DNA of 64,000 bases, from assembly GCA_964595205.1 (NCBI GenBank), contig CAZQOQ010000029.1, positions 1 through 64,000 of the forward strand, given 5' to 3'. Below the pieces are notes generated by a model that worked only from the letters and a program-made list of their open reading frames with translations, searched no databases and was not told where the DNA came from. Source of the DNA: JADKIH01 sp964595205. Its GTDB lineage: Bacteria; Bacteroidota; Bacteroidia; AKYH767-A; 2013-40CM-41-45. The position numbers and the translations under genes are program-made. Below are positions 53,001 to 61,742 of the stretch, piece by piece (position 1 is the first letter of the stretch; each line of letters starts with the position of its first letter).

Positions 53001-53904
53001 CCCCGGTGGCACTGCTTCGCTGCGCGATTCGTTTACCCGGAGCAGAACCAACAGTAAGAAAATAATAAGTAGTGTCTGCGTATAAATTTATCTGGTGATT
53101 GAACTGCTTCGTTGCCGCATCATAATTCCATTTCGTCTGGTTGCTGCCGTAGAATAAAATATAGTCGCTGTTATCGAATTTTGCATCGTCCTGCCCGGTT
53201 ACCACAATTCCGTTCTCCTGGAGATCATCATACCTGAATTTATTATTTGCGAATGGCAGCATTCCTCCGCCATTGCCATAGATTTGGATGTTTCTCGGAT
53301 CGATACCATCCACTTCAATACCCATCGACTTTAAAAACTGGTAGTCTATTTTGTATACACCCGTCTGCAGTATTGCAATCTTATACCAGTCGCCCGTTGC
53401 CAGAACACTCGACGAAGCGAAAGAACGAAAGGAAGAAACCCTGGCATTGGAATAAACCGGCTGAATGGATATGTCGAAGGAAACAAGTCTGTCGTAGCCG
53501 CCAGTTGAATTTTTCCTGATCGGAAGAATCGAGATAGAGGCAAACGGCTTTTTCTTTTTAGTAGCTACCGAGGAGGAAACCAGAAATTCAGTTCCGATAG
53601 CCTCGGGGTTACGGATCAGGCTTACATCCGTCAGAGGTTCTGTAACGACATTGCTTAGCTGTGTATTAATTTCAGAGGCAAATGAGGAAATGGGTTCTGT
53701 AATCACAAACCTCGGAAGGAAATGTTCATCAAAGGAGGCTCCGGAAAAATTGAGGGAGCGAAAAGAATCATCTTTGGAGAATTTTTTTTCGTAAACCGGT
53801 AACCATTCGATTTTATAATTTGAAATCCTTTCAGCAGCAACTGTAAGCAGCGGCAGTAGAAAAAGAAAAATAAGCACTCTGGAGTGTTTATTGTTGATGC
53901 GCAT
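50032..53904 (-). CDS. porU: Type IX secretion sortase PorU
   Basis: A 1290-residue gingipain-type (C25) cysteine peptidase. Signal peptide at the N-terminus, an N-terminal beta domain, then the catalytic pair: His at about residue 795 (YIGHGGELGW) and Cys at about residue 829 (LTATCEFTR). After it come Ig-like domains and a C-terminal FlgD/sorting-like domain (LNYPNPFTTNTTF ... GKGVYVYRLRV). PorU cuts off cargo sorting domains and attaches the protein to lipopolysaccharide. It is paired with porV, as in other type IX organisms. Confidence 0.93.
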   Translation of the reverse strand: MRINNKHSRVLIFLFLLPLLTVAAERISNYKIEWLPVYEKKFSKDDSFRSLNFSGASFDEHFLPRFVITEPISSFASEINTQLSNVVTEPLTDVSLIRNPEAIGTEFLVSSSVATKKKKPFASISILPIRKNSTGGYDRLVSFDISIQPVYSNARVSSFRSFASSSVLATGDWYKIAILQTGVYKIDYQFLKSMGIEVDGIDPRNIQIYGNGGGMLPFANNKFRYDDLQENGIVVTGQDDAKFDNSDYILFYGSNQTKWNYDAATKQFNHQINLYADTTYYFLTVGSAPGKRIAQRSSATGANVTVNSYDDYVYHEAELYNFLKSGREWYGESMDNLNTTFYASPLSIPNLITTDTIHMRSSLAGRSVVVQGGPSYTSSITVNVNGTNLGVANIQNVGSSVQDNYLYQTGFNKDFLATSNVLNLRFTLATNNPNGQGWINYFELNFRRTLSANGMGSQFSFRDKNSVGAGNISEFAFNSTLNNYSVWDVTDPLNIISQELVNSGGITSFSVSTDLLREFAVFDGQNYFKPTYTGKVENQNLHALAQTKMIIVTNAIFLQQAYELAELHRTHDNLSVIVATTQQIFNEFSSGAQDVSAIRDFVKMFYDRAAGDTSLLPKYLLLFGDASYDNKYRLSGNTNFVTSYQSPGSINLTQTYISDDYFGLLDDNEGSWTGGEIVDISIGRIPVKTTTEAQSSVNKIRHYIGADVTGNSNPTMGNWRNTVSFVADDQDQNTHFKQTDTLANRVKNNYPLFNIDKLYLDAYNQESTPGGQRYPDAHKSIIDRVERGTLLMTYIGHGGELGWAHERVLEVNDINSWTNIDRLAAFLTATCEFTRVDDPSRNSAGELVFLNANGGGICLFTTSRLAFSSSNFNLCLRFYNHIFEKINGQYETLGEIVQRTKIDSYTDPYVRNFLLIGDPALRLSYPEYSVKTKTVNGIDISQPVDTLKALSKITITGEVQDNSGNKMTGFNGTIYPTVYDKLVTYYTLGNDKDLDDASTAQPFPLQKNVIYGGKASVVNGDFTFTFIVPKDISFQYGKGKLSYYAHNGQDDASGFDTSVFVGGVNNNATPDGTGPEVQIYINDIKFVRGGMTDKNPVLYVVVKDSSGVNTIGTGIGHDMTAELDSKTEKKYVLNDFFENDLDSYQSGKVRYQFKNLDAGPHTVTFKVWDVFNNSSMATTDFVVSESAILALDHVLNYPNPFTTNTTFMFEHNRPYSPLDVQVQIFTVSGKLIKTISEKITTEGYRSDDLHWNGLDDYGDKIGKGVYVYRLRVKTTNGEYADKFEKLVILR

Positions 53905-54225
53905 GGAGAATTGAAATTATTGGCGAAATGTTAACGAGTCTTAATGGAGGATATTTTATCCGAATCCAAAAATACCATTAAAAAATTTATCTTTTCTAAA
54001 AATCTGGAAGCCGAAAGTACTCTGTTTGAAAGAAATGAATATAAAATGACAATCTGATCGGTTAATTATTTTTACCTTTCAGCGATATTTTTTTGGGTGA
54101 ACAGTCAAAAATTGTTTAAAATTGTAGAGATTCTTACAATTCATTTAATCTGTGTTTATTTGACTGACCTGAAAGGCGTAACTCTGTATCTTCACGAACG
54201 TAACAAACAGACTAAATTCTCTCTA

Positions 54226-55182
54226 ATGCTCAGGAAGTTTCTGATATTGGTTCTTTTGGGAATATCCGGAACTGTTCTTGCCCAGGATCCTGAGTTCACA
54301 CAGTTCTACGCTAATCCGCTTTATTTAAATCCTGCCTTTGCAGGTTCAACACGCTGTCCGCGGGTTGCACTGAATTACAGGAATCAATGGCCTGCTCTAA
54401 CCGGTACCTTCGTAACGTATTCTGCATCGTACGATCAGCATGTCGAAGCGCTTGGAGGCGGTCTCGGATTGATCGTTTTGAACGACAAAGCCGGTGAAGG
54501 AACGTTGACAACCACAACTGTTAGTGGAATGTATTCATACCAGTTGAATGTTACCCGCGAATTTTCCGTTCGATTCGGAATGCAGGGTTCGTATTTCATG
54601 AAAAAAGTCGACTGGGATAAACTTACCTTCGGTGATATGATCGATCCCCGTTATGGATTTATATATGAGACCCAGGAAATTCGTCCGAATACCAATAAGA
54701 ATTTCTGGGATTTTTCAGCAGGGATCTTAGGATACAGTAGCAATTATTACGGTGGAATCGCCGTAAACCACCTCACAGAACCGCAGGAATTTTACATCAA
54801 GGAAGCGGATGGCAGCAGGCTGCCGATGAAAATTACCGCCCATGCAGGTGCCATTATTCCTTTGGGCGGCAGACGCGACGGATCGATGTACATCTCTCCT
54901 AATTTCATCTACCAGAAGCAAAGAGATTTCAACCAGTATAATATCGGATTTTATATTTCAAAAGCGCCTCTTGTCGGCGGACTCTGGTACCGCGGCGGAG
55001 ATGCATTCATACTCCTTGTCGGACTTCAGCAGGGCATTTTCAAGTTCGGTTATAGTTATGATGTAACCGTTTCCAAATTGTACAATGTTTCGGCCGGATC
55101 TCACGAGTTGTCTCTCGGTTTACAGTTGGGTTGCCATCCTAAAAAGAAGCGATTCAGAACCATCAAATGTCCATCTTTCTGA
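54226..55182 (+). CDS. PorP/SprF family outer-membrane protein
   Basis: About 318 residues from ATG 54226, which begins a signal peptide (FLILVLLGISGTVLAQ). The open frame reaches upstream to a GTG at 54097, but the extra 43 residues do not form a signal and are discarded. The family signature DPEFTQFYANPLYLNPAFAGSTRCPRVALNYRNQWPAL follows the cleavage site. PorP/SprF proteins anchor partner proteins such as PorE-like or SprB-like adhesins in type IX secretion. Followed 66 bases later by gldJ. Confidence 0.9.
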   Translation: MLRKFLILVLLGISGTVLAQDPEFTQFYANPLYLNPAFAGSTRCPRVALNYRNQWPALTGTFVTYSASYDQHVEALGGGLGLIVLNDKAGEGTLTTTTVSGMYSYQLNVTREFSVRFGMQGSYFMKKVDWDKLTFGDMIDPRYGFIYETQEIRPNTNKNFWDFSAGILGYSSNYYGGIAVNHLTEPQEFYIKEADGSRLPMKITAHAGAIIPLGGRRDGSMYISPNFIYQKQRDFNQYNIGFYISKAPLVGGLWYRGGDAFILLVGLQQGIFKFGYSYDVTVSKLYNVSAGSHELSLGLQLGCHPKKKRFRTIKCPSF

Positions 55183-55248
55183 GATTTTAAAATAAAATAA
55201 ATACATTTGGCTTCCGTTTCAAAAAATATCCAAACCATTAATCATACA

Positions 55249-56706
55249 ATGAAGAAAAACATCCTTCGGAATTGTCTCAGCCTGATTGCAATAGCTGCTA
55301 TCATGGCTTCTTGTACAAAAGAAAAATCCGCAGTTACCGGATGGAACTACAACGATCCGAAAAATGGCGGATTTGAGGTGGTACCTTATGATGAGCAGGA
55401 GACCGGCCCCGGCCTGGTTCTTATCGAAGGAGGTACCTTCACAATGGGTCGTACCGAACAGGAAATTACCAACGACTGGAACAACATTCCCCGTCGAGTT
55501 ACGGTAAGTTCTTTTTATATCGACGAAACAGAAGTAGCGAACATTCATTACCTCGAATATCTCTATTGGCTATCGCGTGTCTTCGCTGCAGATTATCCGG
55601 AAGTTTATAAGAAAGCATTACCTGATACGCTTGTATGGCGCGACAGGCTTGCCTATAATGAGCCACTCGTAGAACTCTATCTCCGTCACCCTGCCTATCA
55701 GCAGTATCCTGTTGTTGGCGTGAATTGGCTACAGGCAAATGATTTCTGTGCATGGAGAACTGACCGGGTCAACGAACAAATTCTCGTCAGGGAAGGAATC
55801 ATGCGTACGAATCCGAACCAGATCAATGAAGATAATTTCAATTCTGAAGCATATCTCGCCGGACAATACGAAGGACTTGTAAAGAGCGACCTCATCGATC
55901 TCAATCCAAGTTCAGGTGAAAACGGCACCCGTAAAGTGCGCATGGAAGACGGAATATTATTGCCTAAATACAGGCTGCCGACCGAAGCTGAATGGGAATA
56001 TGCTGCTCTTGCACAGATCGGCAATACCGTTTACGAAAGAGTTACCGATCGTAAACAATATCCATGGAACGGACACATCGTACGTAACAAAGACGAAAAA
56101 TATAAGGGTCAGATGATGGCCAACTTCAAGCGCGGACGTGGTGATAATATGGGTACTGCAGGCTTCCTTAATGATAATGCCGACCGTCCCGCTCCCGTTC
56201 ATTCTTATTGGCCAAACGATTTCGGCCTCTACTGCATGGCTGGTAATGTTAGCGAATGGGTCATGGATGTTTACCGTCCTCTTTCTCCGGAAGATAAAAG
56301 CGATTTCAATCCATATCGTGGAAATGTTTTCCAGACACAGGTGAGAGACGAAGAAGGAGCGATCACGGAAAAAGACAGTCTCGGTCGCATTCCTTATCGT
56401 GAAGTAACTCCGGAAGAAAGCGCTGAAAGACGTAATTACACCAAGGCAGATAACATTAATTACCTGGATGCGGATGAGGCTGAAAATATAAAATACGATT
56501 ACGGTATCACATCACTCATCAACGATAAAGCAAGGGTTTATAAAGGCGGCTCCTGGAAAGACAGGGCGTATTTTCTCTCCCCAGGCGTAAGAAGATTCCT
56601 TGATGAATACCAAAGCACTGACGATATTGGCTTCCGTTGTGCAATGACCCGCGTCGGCAGTCCGGTCGGACTTGGCTCCAAGCCAAAGACGAAGATTAAC
56701 AGGTAA
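55249..56706 (+). CDS. gldJ: Gliding motility / type IX secretion lipoprotein GldJ
   Basis: About 485 residues from ATG 55249 (an upstream TTG at 55207 is rejected because the lipoprotein signal begins at this ATG). Lipobox MASC, then TGWNYNDPKNGGFE, the GldJ-specific N-terminal motif, and an FGE-sulfatase (SUMF1) domain: GLVLIEGGTFTMGRTEQE, IPRRVTVSSFYIDETEV, RLPTEAEWEYAAL, GNVSEWVMDVYR and GGSWKDRAYFLSPGVRRF. GldJ is needed for gliding-motor/T9SS stability. The gene order porV-porU-(PorP-like)-gldJ is like other members of the phylum. Confidence 0.93.
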   Translation: MKKNILRNCLSLIAIAAIMASCTKEKSAVTGWNYNDPKNGGFEVVPYDEQETGPGLVLIEGGTFTMGRTEQEITNDWNNIPRRVTVSSFYIDETEVANIHYLEYLYWLSRVFAADYPEVYKKALPDTLVWRDRLAYNEPLVELYLRHPAYQQYPVVGVNWLQANDFCAWRTDRVNEQILVREGIMRTNPNQINEDNFNSEAYLAGQYEGLVKSDLIDLNPSSGENGTRKVRMEDGILLPKYRLPTEAEWEYAALAQIGNTVYERVTDRKQYPWNGHIVRNKDEKYKGQMMANFKRGRGDNMGTAGFLNDNADRPAPVHSYWPNDFGLYCMAGNVSEWVMDVYRPLSPEDKSDFNPYRGNVFQTQVRDEEGAITEKDSLGRIPYREVTPEESAERRNYTKADNINYLDADEAENIKYDYGITSLINDKARVYKGGSWKDRAYFLSPGVRRFLDEYQSTDDIGFRCAMTRVGSPVGLGSKPKTKINR

Positions 56707-56735
56707 TCGATCTTTATTGTATCGTTCGTTAGACG

Positions 56736-58118
56736 TTAATCTATATTTACAGGAGACTTTTGTTTTTTAAAAAAGTAATAGATCGGTATTCCTGTAAGTA
56801 TAATAATCAATCCGTAAATGCTGAATTTCGTCTGATAGATCAGCATGTTTAGTGCAACCAGCGAGGCCAGCAAAATATAAATGGCGGGTATAACCGGGTA
56901 ACCAAACGCTTTATAGGGTCTTTCCATTTCAGGTTTTTTAACCCTAAGAACAAAGAGTCCGGAGATCGTCAGAATATAGAACAGCATTACCGCAAACATG
57001 ATGTAGTTTAAGAGATCACCGTATGTGCCGGTAAAACACAACAGGCATGACCAGATGCACTGCATAGTAAGTGAGTTGGCGGGTACATGATTTTTATTGA
57101 GTTTTGCAGCAGGTGCAAGAAACATTTTATCCTTTGCCATTGCATAGTACACCCGGGCTGCTGTTAAAATACAGCCGTTGAGACAGCCGAACGTTGAAAT
57201 CATGATCATTGCTGCCATAAAAAACTTACCGCTGTTGCCCAAGATCGTTTCCATGAGCAGGGTTGCCACACGGTCGTTTTCCGCATGCTGAATCTTTTCA
57301 ATCGGTAATACATAGAGATATGCAACGTTTGCAAGCAGGTAAAGAATAATGACCGTAGAGGTTCCGATCAGTAATGAAAGCGGTAAATTTTTTTGCGGGT
57401 TTTTAACCTCACCTGCAGTGAATGTAATATTATTCCATGCGTCTGCAGAAAATAAGGAGCCCGTCATCGCCGCTCCGAAAATACCGATGGTTGTAAGTGT
57501 AATGATATCAGGAAAGGCAGGTGTGAAATTTCCGGCGCTTCCATGTCCGTTAAATCCGAAATACAATCCCAGGATGACAAGCAGCAGCAGCGCAAGTACT
57601 TTTGATACGGTAAAAATATTTTGAAGGAAGGCTCCTGCTTTAATGTTACGGAAATTATATAGACTGAGAAAAATGATTAATAAAACCGCCAGCACCTGCT
57701 GGGTGCTTATCTTCAGAAATCCGGCATCAACCAGGTAATTATTACCCGATATGACCGGAAAAAATACTCCGGTGAATTTTGCAAACGCAACTCCAACAGC
57801 CGCAATGGTGCCGGTTTGAATCACGGCGAATAACGTCCAGCCATACATGAAACCATAAAGAGGACCAAATGCTTCCTTGATGTACACATACTGTCCGCCT
57901 GCTTTTGGCATCGCAGCCGCAAGCTCTCCATAACTTAACGCGCCAAAAATGGTAATGATACCCGTTACCACCCAGGCCATGAGCAGCATGCCCGGAGTTT
58001 CTACCTGCCGGGCAATTTCTGCCGAGACGATAAAGATACCGGAACCAATCATGGAACCGGTTATTATAGCCGTTGAATCGAAGAGCGATAGTTTTTTTTC
58101 AGTATTGTTTTGCGACAT
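56736..58118 (-). CDS. APC family amino-acid permease
   Basis: A 460-residue polytopic membrane protein with 12 helices. APC signatures: ITGSMIGSGIFIVSAEIARQ in helix 1 (GSGIF loop), ALSYGELAAAMPKAGGQYVYIKEAFGPLYGFMYGWTLF, and AFGYPVIPAIYILLA near the end. Exact substrate (LAT-like, cationic or polyamine) cannot be assigned. It is convergent with gldJ and divergent from pyrF; the divergent gap is filled by an inverted octamer array. Confidence 0.87.
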   Translation of the reverse strand: MSQNNTEKKLSLFDSTAIITGSMIGSGIFIVSAEIARQVETPGMLLMAWVVTGIITIFGALSYGELAAAMPKAGGQYVYIKEAFGPLYGFMYGWTLFAVIQTGTIAAVGVAFAKFTGVFFPVISGNNYLVDAGFLKISTQQVLAVLLIIFLSLYNFRNIKAGAFLQNIFTVSKVLALLLLVILGLYFGFNGHGSAGNFTPAFPDIITLTTIGIFGAAMTGSLFSADAWNNITFTAGEVKNPQKNLPLSLLIGTSTVIILYLLANVAYLYVLPIEKIQHAENDRVATLLMETILGNSGKFFMAAMIMISTFGCLNGCILTAARVYYAMAKDKMFLAPAAKLNKNHVPANSLTMQCIWSCLLCFTGTYGDLLNYIMFAVMLFYILTISGLFVLRVKKPEMERPYKAFGYPVIPAIYILLASLVALNMLIYQTKFSIYGLIIILTGIPIYYFFKKQKSPVNID

Positions 58119-58141
58119 AGAGTTTGGTCTTACGATATGGG

Positions 58142-58224
58142 TTTTGTTTTTCTGTTTATCTGTTTTATTGTTTTAAGTTTAAACGTTAGAACAATAAAAC
58201 AGAAAAACAAAAAAACACAAAAAC
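58142..58224. repeat. Inverted octamer arms in the permease-pyrF gap
   Basis: Left arm (58142-58174) has TTCTGTTT-ATCTGTTT-TATTGTTT; right arm (58188-58224) has AACAATAA-AACAGAAA-AACAAAAA-AACACAAA. The right arm is the reverse complement of the left, except that the left carries one extra octamer (ATCTGTTT). It could fold as a roughly 20-bp hairpin in the divergent promoter region. The octamer periodicity is the same as in the arrays at 1.8, 3.5, 23.5 and 25.1 kb. Confidence 0.85.
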
Positions 58225-58286
58225 TTTTCTCAAATACTTTTTTTCAAATTAAATCATTTTATGATTACAAAATGTATTTTCGTGAC

Positions 58287-59117
58287 ATGACCCGTGAACA
58301 ACTTTTCGAACTAATAAAGAAGAAGCAGTCATATTTATGCATCGGCCTCGATACCGATGTAAGCAAAATTCCCCTGCACCTCCATGAATACGATGATCCG
58401 GTGTTTGAATTTAACAGGCAGATCATCCAGGCCACACAGGAATATTGCATTGCTTATAAGCCTAACCTTGCTTTCTATGAAGCAAATGGTCCTAAAGGGC
58501 TGGTATCGCTTGAGCGCACGCTTGCTGCCATACCCAAAGATATTTTTACGATCGCGGATGCCAAACGCGGAGATATCGGTAATACAGCCGAGATGTATGC
58601 CAAAACATTTTTCGAATATTATAATTTTGATGCCATCACTGTTGCACCATACATGGGTAAGGATTCTGTTCTTCCCTTTTTAGGGTTTAAAAACAAGTGG
58701 GTCGTTTTACTTGCATTAACCAGCAATGCAGGATCCATGGATTTTCAACTCACGGAAGTCTGTACGCCCGGTTCTCTTCGAGAACAAAAGTTGTTTCAAC
58801 TCGTTATTGAACACGCACACCACTGGGCGAATGAAGACAAGATGATGTTTGTTGTGGGCGCAACGCATCCCGAGCTGTTCAGCGATATCAGAAAAATCGC
58901 CGCCAATAATTTTTTTCTTGTTCCAGGCATCGGTGCGCAGGGAGGTAATCTTCAGGAGATATCGAAAGCCGGAATGAATTCCGAATGCGGGCTGATCATA
59001 AATTCATCCAGGCAAATCATCTATGCATCATCCGGAAAGGATTTTGCACAGCGGGCTGCCGAAGAGGCAAGGAAGATTCAGGCTGAAATGAAAATTCTCT
59101 TAGAAAGCCTCATATAA
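58287..59117 (+). CDS. pyrF: Orotidine 5'-phosphate decarboxylase
   Basis: About 276 residues from the chosen ATG 58287, the usual MTREQLFELIKKK start of this type. The open frame runs back to 58110, but that part reads through the repeat arms (VLSLNVRTIKQKNKKTQ) and is not protein-like. Catalytic motif DAKRGDIGNTA (Lys/Asp pair), substrate loops SYLCIGLDTD and VPGIGAQGG are visible. It makes UMP, the last step of de novo pyrimidine synthesis. It is of the long, type 2 form typical of Bacteroidota. Confidence 0.95.
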   Translation: MTREQLFELIKKKQSYLCIGLDTDVSKIPLHLHEYDDPVFEFNRQIIQATQEYCIAYKPNLAFYEANGPKGLVSLERTLAAIPKDIFTIADAKRGDIGNTAEMYAKTFFEYYNFDAITVAPYMGKDSVLPFLGFKNKWVVLLALTSNAGSMDFQLTEVCTPGSLREQKLFQLVIEHAHHWANEDKMMFVVGATHPELFSDIRKIAANNFFLVPGIGAQGGNLQEISKAGMNSECGLIINSSRQIIYASSGKDFAQRAAEEARKIQAEMKILLESLI

Positions 59118-59167
59118 TAAACCGGTTTTGCTTTTAACCGCTGTTACTTTGTACGAAAATCTGCAAA

Positions 59168-60445
59168 GTGACTGAAGCATTCCTGCATTATATCTGGCAA
59201 TACCGTCTCTTCGAAATGAATAATCTTTTCACAGACGACGGTCAAAAGGTCGAAGTGATTAAACCTGGTCAGCATAATACCGGCAGCGGCCCCGATTTTT
59301 TTAATTCCATGCTGAGAATCGATGGCACACTCTGGGCCGGGAATGTGGAGATTCACATTCATTCCTCCGACTGGCAAAGGCACAACCATCATACTGACCT
59401 GGCATACGACAATTGCATTCTGCATGTAGTTTATGAGAATGATTCTGCTACTCTTCGTACAAATGGAACACATTTACCCGCCATCGAACTCAGGAATAAA
59501 TTTCCTGCTTTTCTGTGGGATAATTATTTGAGGCTGATCAGCACAAGGGGCTGGATTCCATGCCAGGACAGGCTTCACGAAATCGACGAACATACATGGA
59601 AGACCACGCTCGGGGAAATGATCACAGAGCGACTGGAAAGCAGGGCGCAGCAGATTTTCATTTCTCTCAAGGGAAATAAAGACGATTGGGAGGAAACATT
59701 TTATCAGTATCTCGCACGCAATTTCGGCTTTCAGCTCAATGCCATGCCCTTCGAAATGCTTGCAAGGAGTCTGCCTTTGAAAATCATCAGGAAAGAAAGA
59801 GATAAACTTGAGAATATTGAAGCCCTTTTATTCGGACAGTCAGGCATGTTAAAGGATAATTATACCGAAGATTATCCTCGTCGTCTTTTCGAATTGTATA
59901 CTCACTATCTGAAAATGTACTCGCTGAAGGGCATTTCATTATCATCCTGGAAATTACTCCGTCTCAGGCCTGTCAATTTTCCGGCGCTGCGGATTGCACA
60001 GTTTGCCGTCGTCCTGAAGGAATGCCCATCCTTATTCACCACGCTTACGAATATTGCTTCACTCGATAAAATCATCTCGCTTTTCGATATCTGTGCATCC
60101 GGATACTGGGATACACATTATCACTTCATCGGTCCGTCTGATTTCAGAAAAAAGCGTCTGGGGAAGTCATCGATCAATAATCTGCTCATCAATACCTGCA
60201 TTCCGTTTTTATATGCCTGGGGTAAATTCACCGGTGAAAATGCAACAATGCAGAATGCAATTCAATTTCTCGGTCAAATCCCTCCGGAGGATAACCACCT
60301 GATCACCCGCTGGAAAGAAACCGGCGTCACTGTTAATTCCGCTGTTGATACTCAGGCTTTCATGCAACTGAAAATCGTACATTGCGCTGAGAAAAAATGT
60401 TTAACTTGCAGTATCGGAAACAAGCTGATTAATTTCCTTCCATGA
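59168..60445 (+). CDS. DUF2851 family protein
   Basis: A 425-residue protein from a GTG start. N-terminal HNTGSGPDFFNSMLRIDGTLWAGNVEIHIHSSDWQRHNHHTDLAYDNCILHVVYE is the DUF2851 signature: Asp and Glu residues in the pattern of a restriction-like nuclease fold (PDF ... NVEIHIHSSDWQRH). The C-terminus has four cysteines (HCAEKKCLTC...). The family has no assigned biochemical role. It overlaps the PspC gene by four bases and is followed by a membrane regulator and channel genes. Confidence 0.8.
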   Translation: MTEAFLHYIWQYRLFEMNNLFTDDGQKVEVIKPGQHNTGSGPDFFNSMLRIDGTLWAGNVEIHIHSSDWQRHNHHTDLAYDNCILHVVYENDSATLRTNGTHLPAIELRNKFPAFLWDNYLRLISTRGWIPCQDRLHEIDEHTWKTTLGEMITERLESRAQQIFISLKGNKDDWEETFYQYLARNFGFQLNAMPFEMLARSLPLKIIRKERDKLENIEALLFGQSGMLKDNYTEDYPRRLFELYTHYLKMYSLKGISLSSWKLLRLRPVNFPALRIAQFAVVLKECPSLFTTLTNIASLDKIISLFDICASGYWDTHYHFIGPSDFRKKRLGKSSINNLLINTCIPFLYAWGKFTGENATMQNAIQFLGQIPPEDNHLITRWKETGVTVNSAVDTQAFMQLKIVHCAEKKCLTCSIGNKLINFLP

Positions 60446-60669
60446 GTTTAATAGGACCCATTAGAGATTTTTTTGAAAGACAGGCATTCGGCGTTTGCAC
60501 CTGGCTTGGAAATATTCTTGATATGCGGACATCGGTAATTCGGCTTTTTTTTATTTATGCTTCTTTTCTGACGATCGGTTCGCCGCTCATCCTATACCTG
60601 ATTCTTGCTTTCTGGCTTAAGATGAAAACATATGTGCGCGCAAGAAGAACTTCCGTATGGGACCTTTAA
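60442..60669 (+). CDS. PspC domain membrane protein
   Basis: A 75-residue PspC-like protein: a short amphipathic start (IGPIRDFFERQAFGVCTWLGNILDMRTSVIRLFF) followed by one hydrophobic segment (SFLTIGSPLILYLILAFWLKM). PspC proteins handle envelope stress or form small membrane anchors. It overlaps the DUF2851 stop by four bases (ATGA), so is translated with it. The next gene begins 23 bases later. Confidence 0.8.
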   Translation: MSLIGPIRDFFERQAFGVCTWLGNILDMRTSVIRLFFIYASFLTIGSPLILYLILAFWLKMKTYVRARRTSVWDL

Positions 60670-60692
60670 ACTTCGGAGATTACTGATTACAG

Positions 60693-61739
60693 ATGGAAGA
60701 AGATCTCAAACGGTATAACGGGAAAAAAATCCTTCACATCAATTTTATTTATTTCCGAAAACTCTACATTGCTATTGGGTTAATATTGTCGGTCATGATC
60801 ATTGGAATCGTCGGTTTCATGATCATCGAAAATTATTCGCTTCTCGATGCCTTTTTCATGACGGTGATCACTGTTGCAACAGTCGGATACAGGGAAGTAA
60901 AAGAACTTGGTGACGCTGGTAAAATATTCACTTCATTACTCATAATTTTGAGTATAAGTACTTTTGCATATGCAATCTCTGTAATTACGCGTTATGTGAT
61001 CGAAGGAGAATTTCAATTATATTTTAAACACTATAAGGTGAACAAGGAAATACAAAAACTGAAAAACCATGTAATCGTTTGTGGATATGGCCGCAACGGA
61101 AAACAGGCTTGCGAACAATTGCGTTCGGGAAATGAACAGTTTGTTGCCATCGAAAGCAATCCAGAAATTATTGAATCTATGCGCCTCGAAGGTGATCTGC
61201 TTTTTATTGAAGGTGACGCCACCGTCGATGAAGTTCTTGCCGATGCTGGGCTGGAAAGAGCCAAAGCCCTGATCACCGCTCTGCCTAATGATGCAGCGAA
61301 TGTTTTCGTAGTGCTTACGGCGAGAGATAAAAATCCATCACTGAAAATTATCAGCCGTGCTTCCGATGATGCCTCCGAACATAAATTGAAAAGAGCAGGA
61401 GCAAATAACGTAATCATGCCGGATAAAATCGGCGGAACACACATGGCTGCTTTGGTTACCAAGCCTGATGTGCTTGAATTTATTGATCACATTACAGGAA
61501 GAATCAATATCCGTCTCGAAGAGATCCGCTTCAGCAGCCTTCCGGAATCGATGAAAAACAAATCCATTCGCGAACTGGAGATCAGGAACAAGACCGGCGC
61601 TAATATTATCGGATTTAAAACTTCCGATGGGGAATATGTTATCAATCCTCCCCCTGATACCATCATGCTCCAGGATGCAAAACTTTTTGTGCTGGGAACT
61701 CAGGAACAGGTTTTGAAATTTAAAGACATTCTGAATTGA
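60693..61739 (+). CDS. Potassium channel protein with TrkA-N and TrkA-C domains
   Basis: A 348-residue protein. Two membrane helices surround a pore loop (TVITVATVGYREVKEL) at about residues 56-71, where the classic TVGYGD filter is changed to TVGYRE. Next is a Rossmann RCK domain (VIVCGYGRNGKQACEQL, about residue 127 on; FIEGDATVDEVL) and a C-terminal TrkA-C domain (RINIRLEEIRFSS ... LQDAKLFVLGTQEQV). It forms a ligand-gated (NAD or similar) K+ or cation channel. Its close spacing to PspC and the reductase suggests one transcript. Confidence 0.87.
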   Translation: MEEDLKRYNGKKILHINFIYFRKLYIAIGLILSVMIIGIVGFMIIENYSLLDAFFMTVITVATVGYREVKELGDAGKIFTSLLIILSISTFAYAISVITRYVIEGEFQLYFKHYKVNKEIQKLKNHVIVCGYGRNGKQACEQLRSGNEQFVAIESNPEIIESMRLEGDLLFIEGDATVDEVLADAGLERAKALITALPNDAANVFVVLTARDKNPSLKIISRASDDASEHKLKRAGANNVIMPDKIGGTHMAALVTKPDVLEFIDHITGRINIRLEEIRFSSLPESMKNKSIRELEIRNKTGANIIGFKTSDGEYVINPPPDTIMLQDAKLFVLGTQEQVLKFKDILN

Positions 61740-61742
61740 TCT

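Noticed and set aside
54097..54225. GTG-initiated extension of the PorP/SprF-like gene
   Set aside because: It would bury the signal peptide, which begins cleanly at ATG 54226.
58110..58286. N-terminal extension of the pyrF frame
   Set aside because: The 59 extra residues come from repeat arms and the divergent promoter; the family N-terminus begins at 58287.
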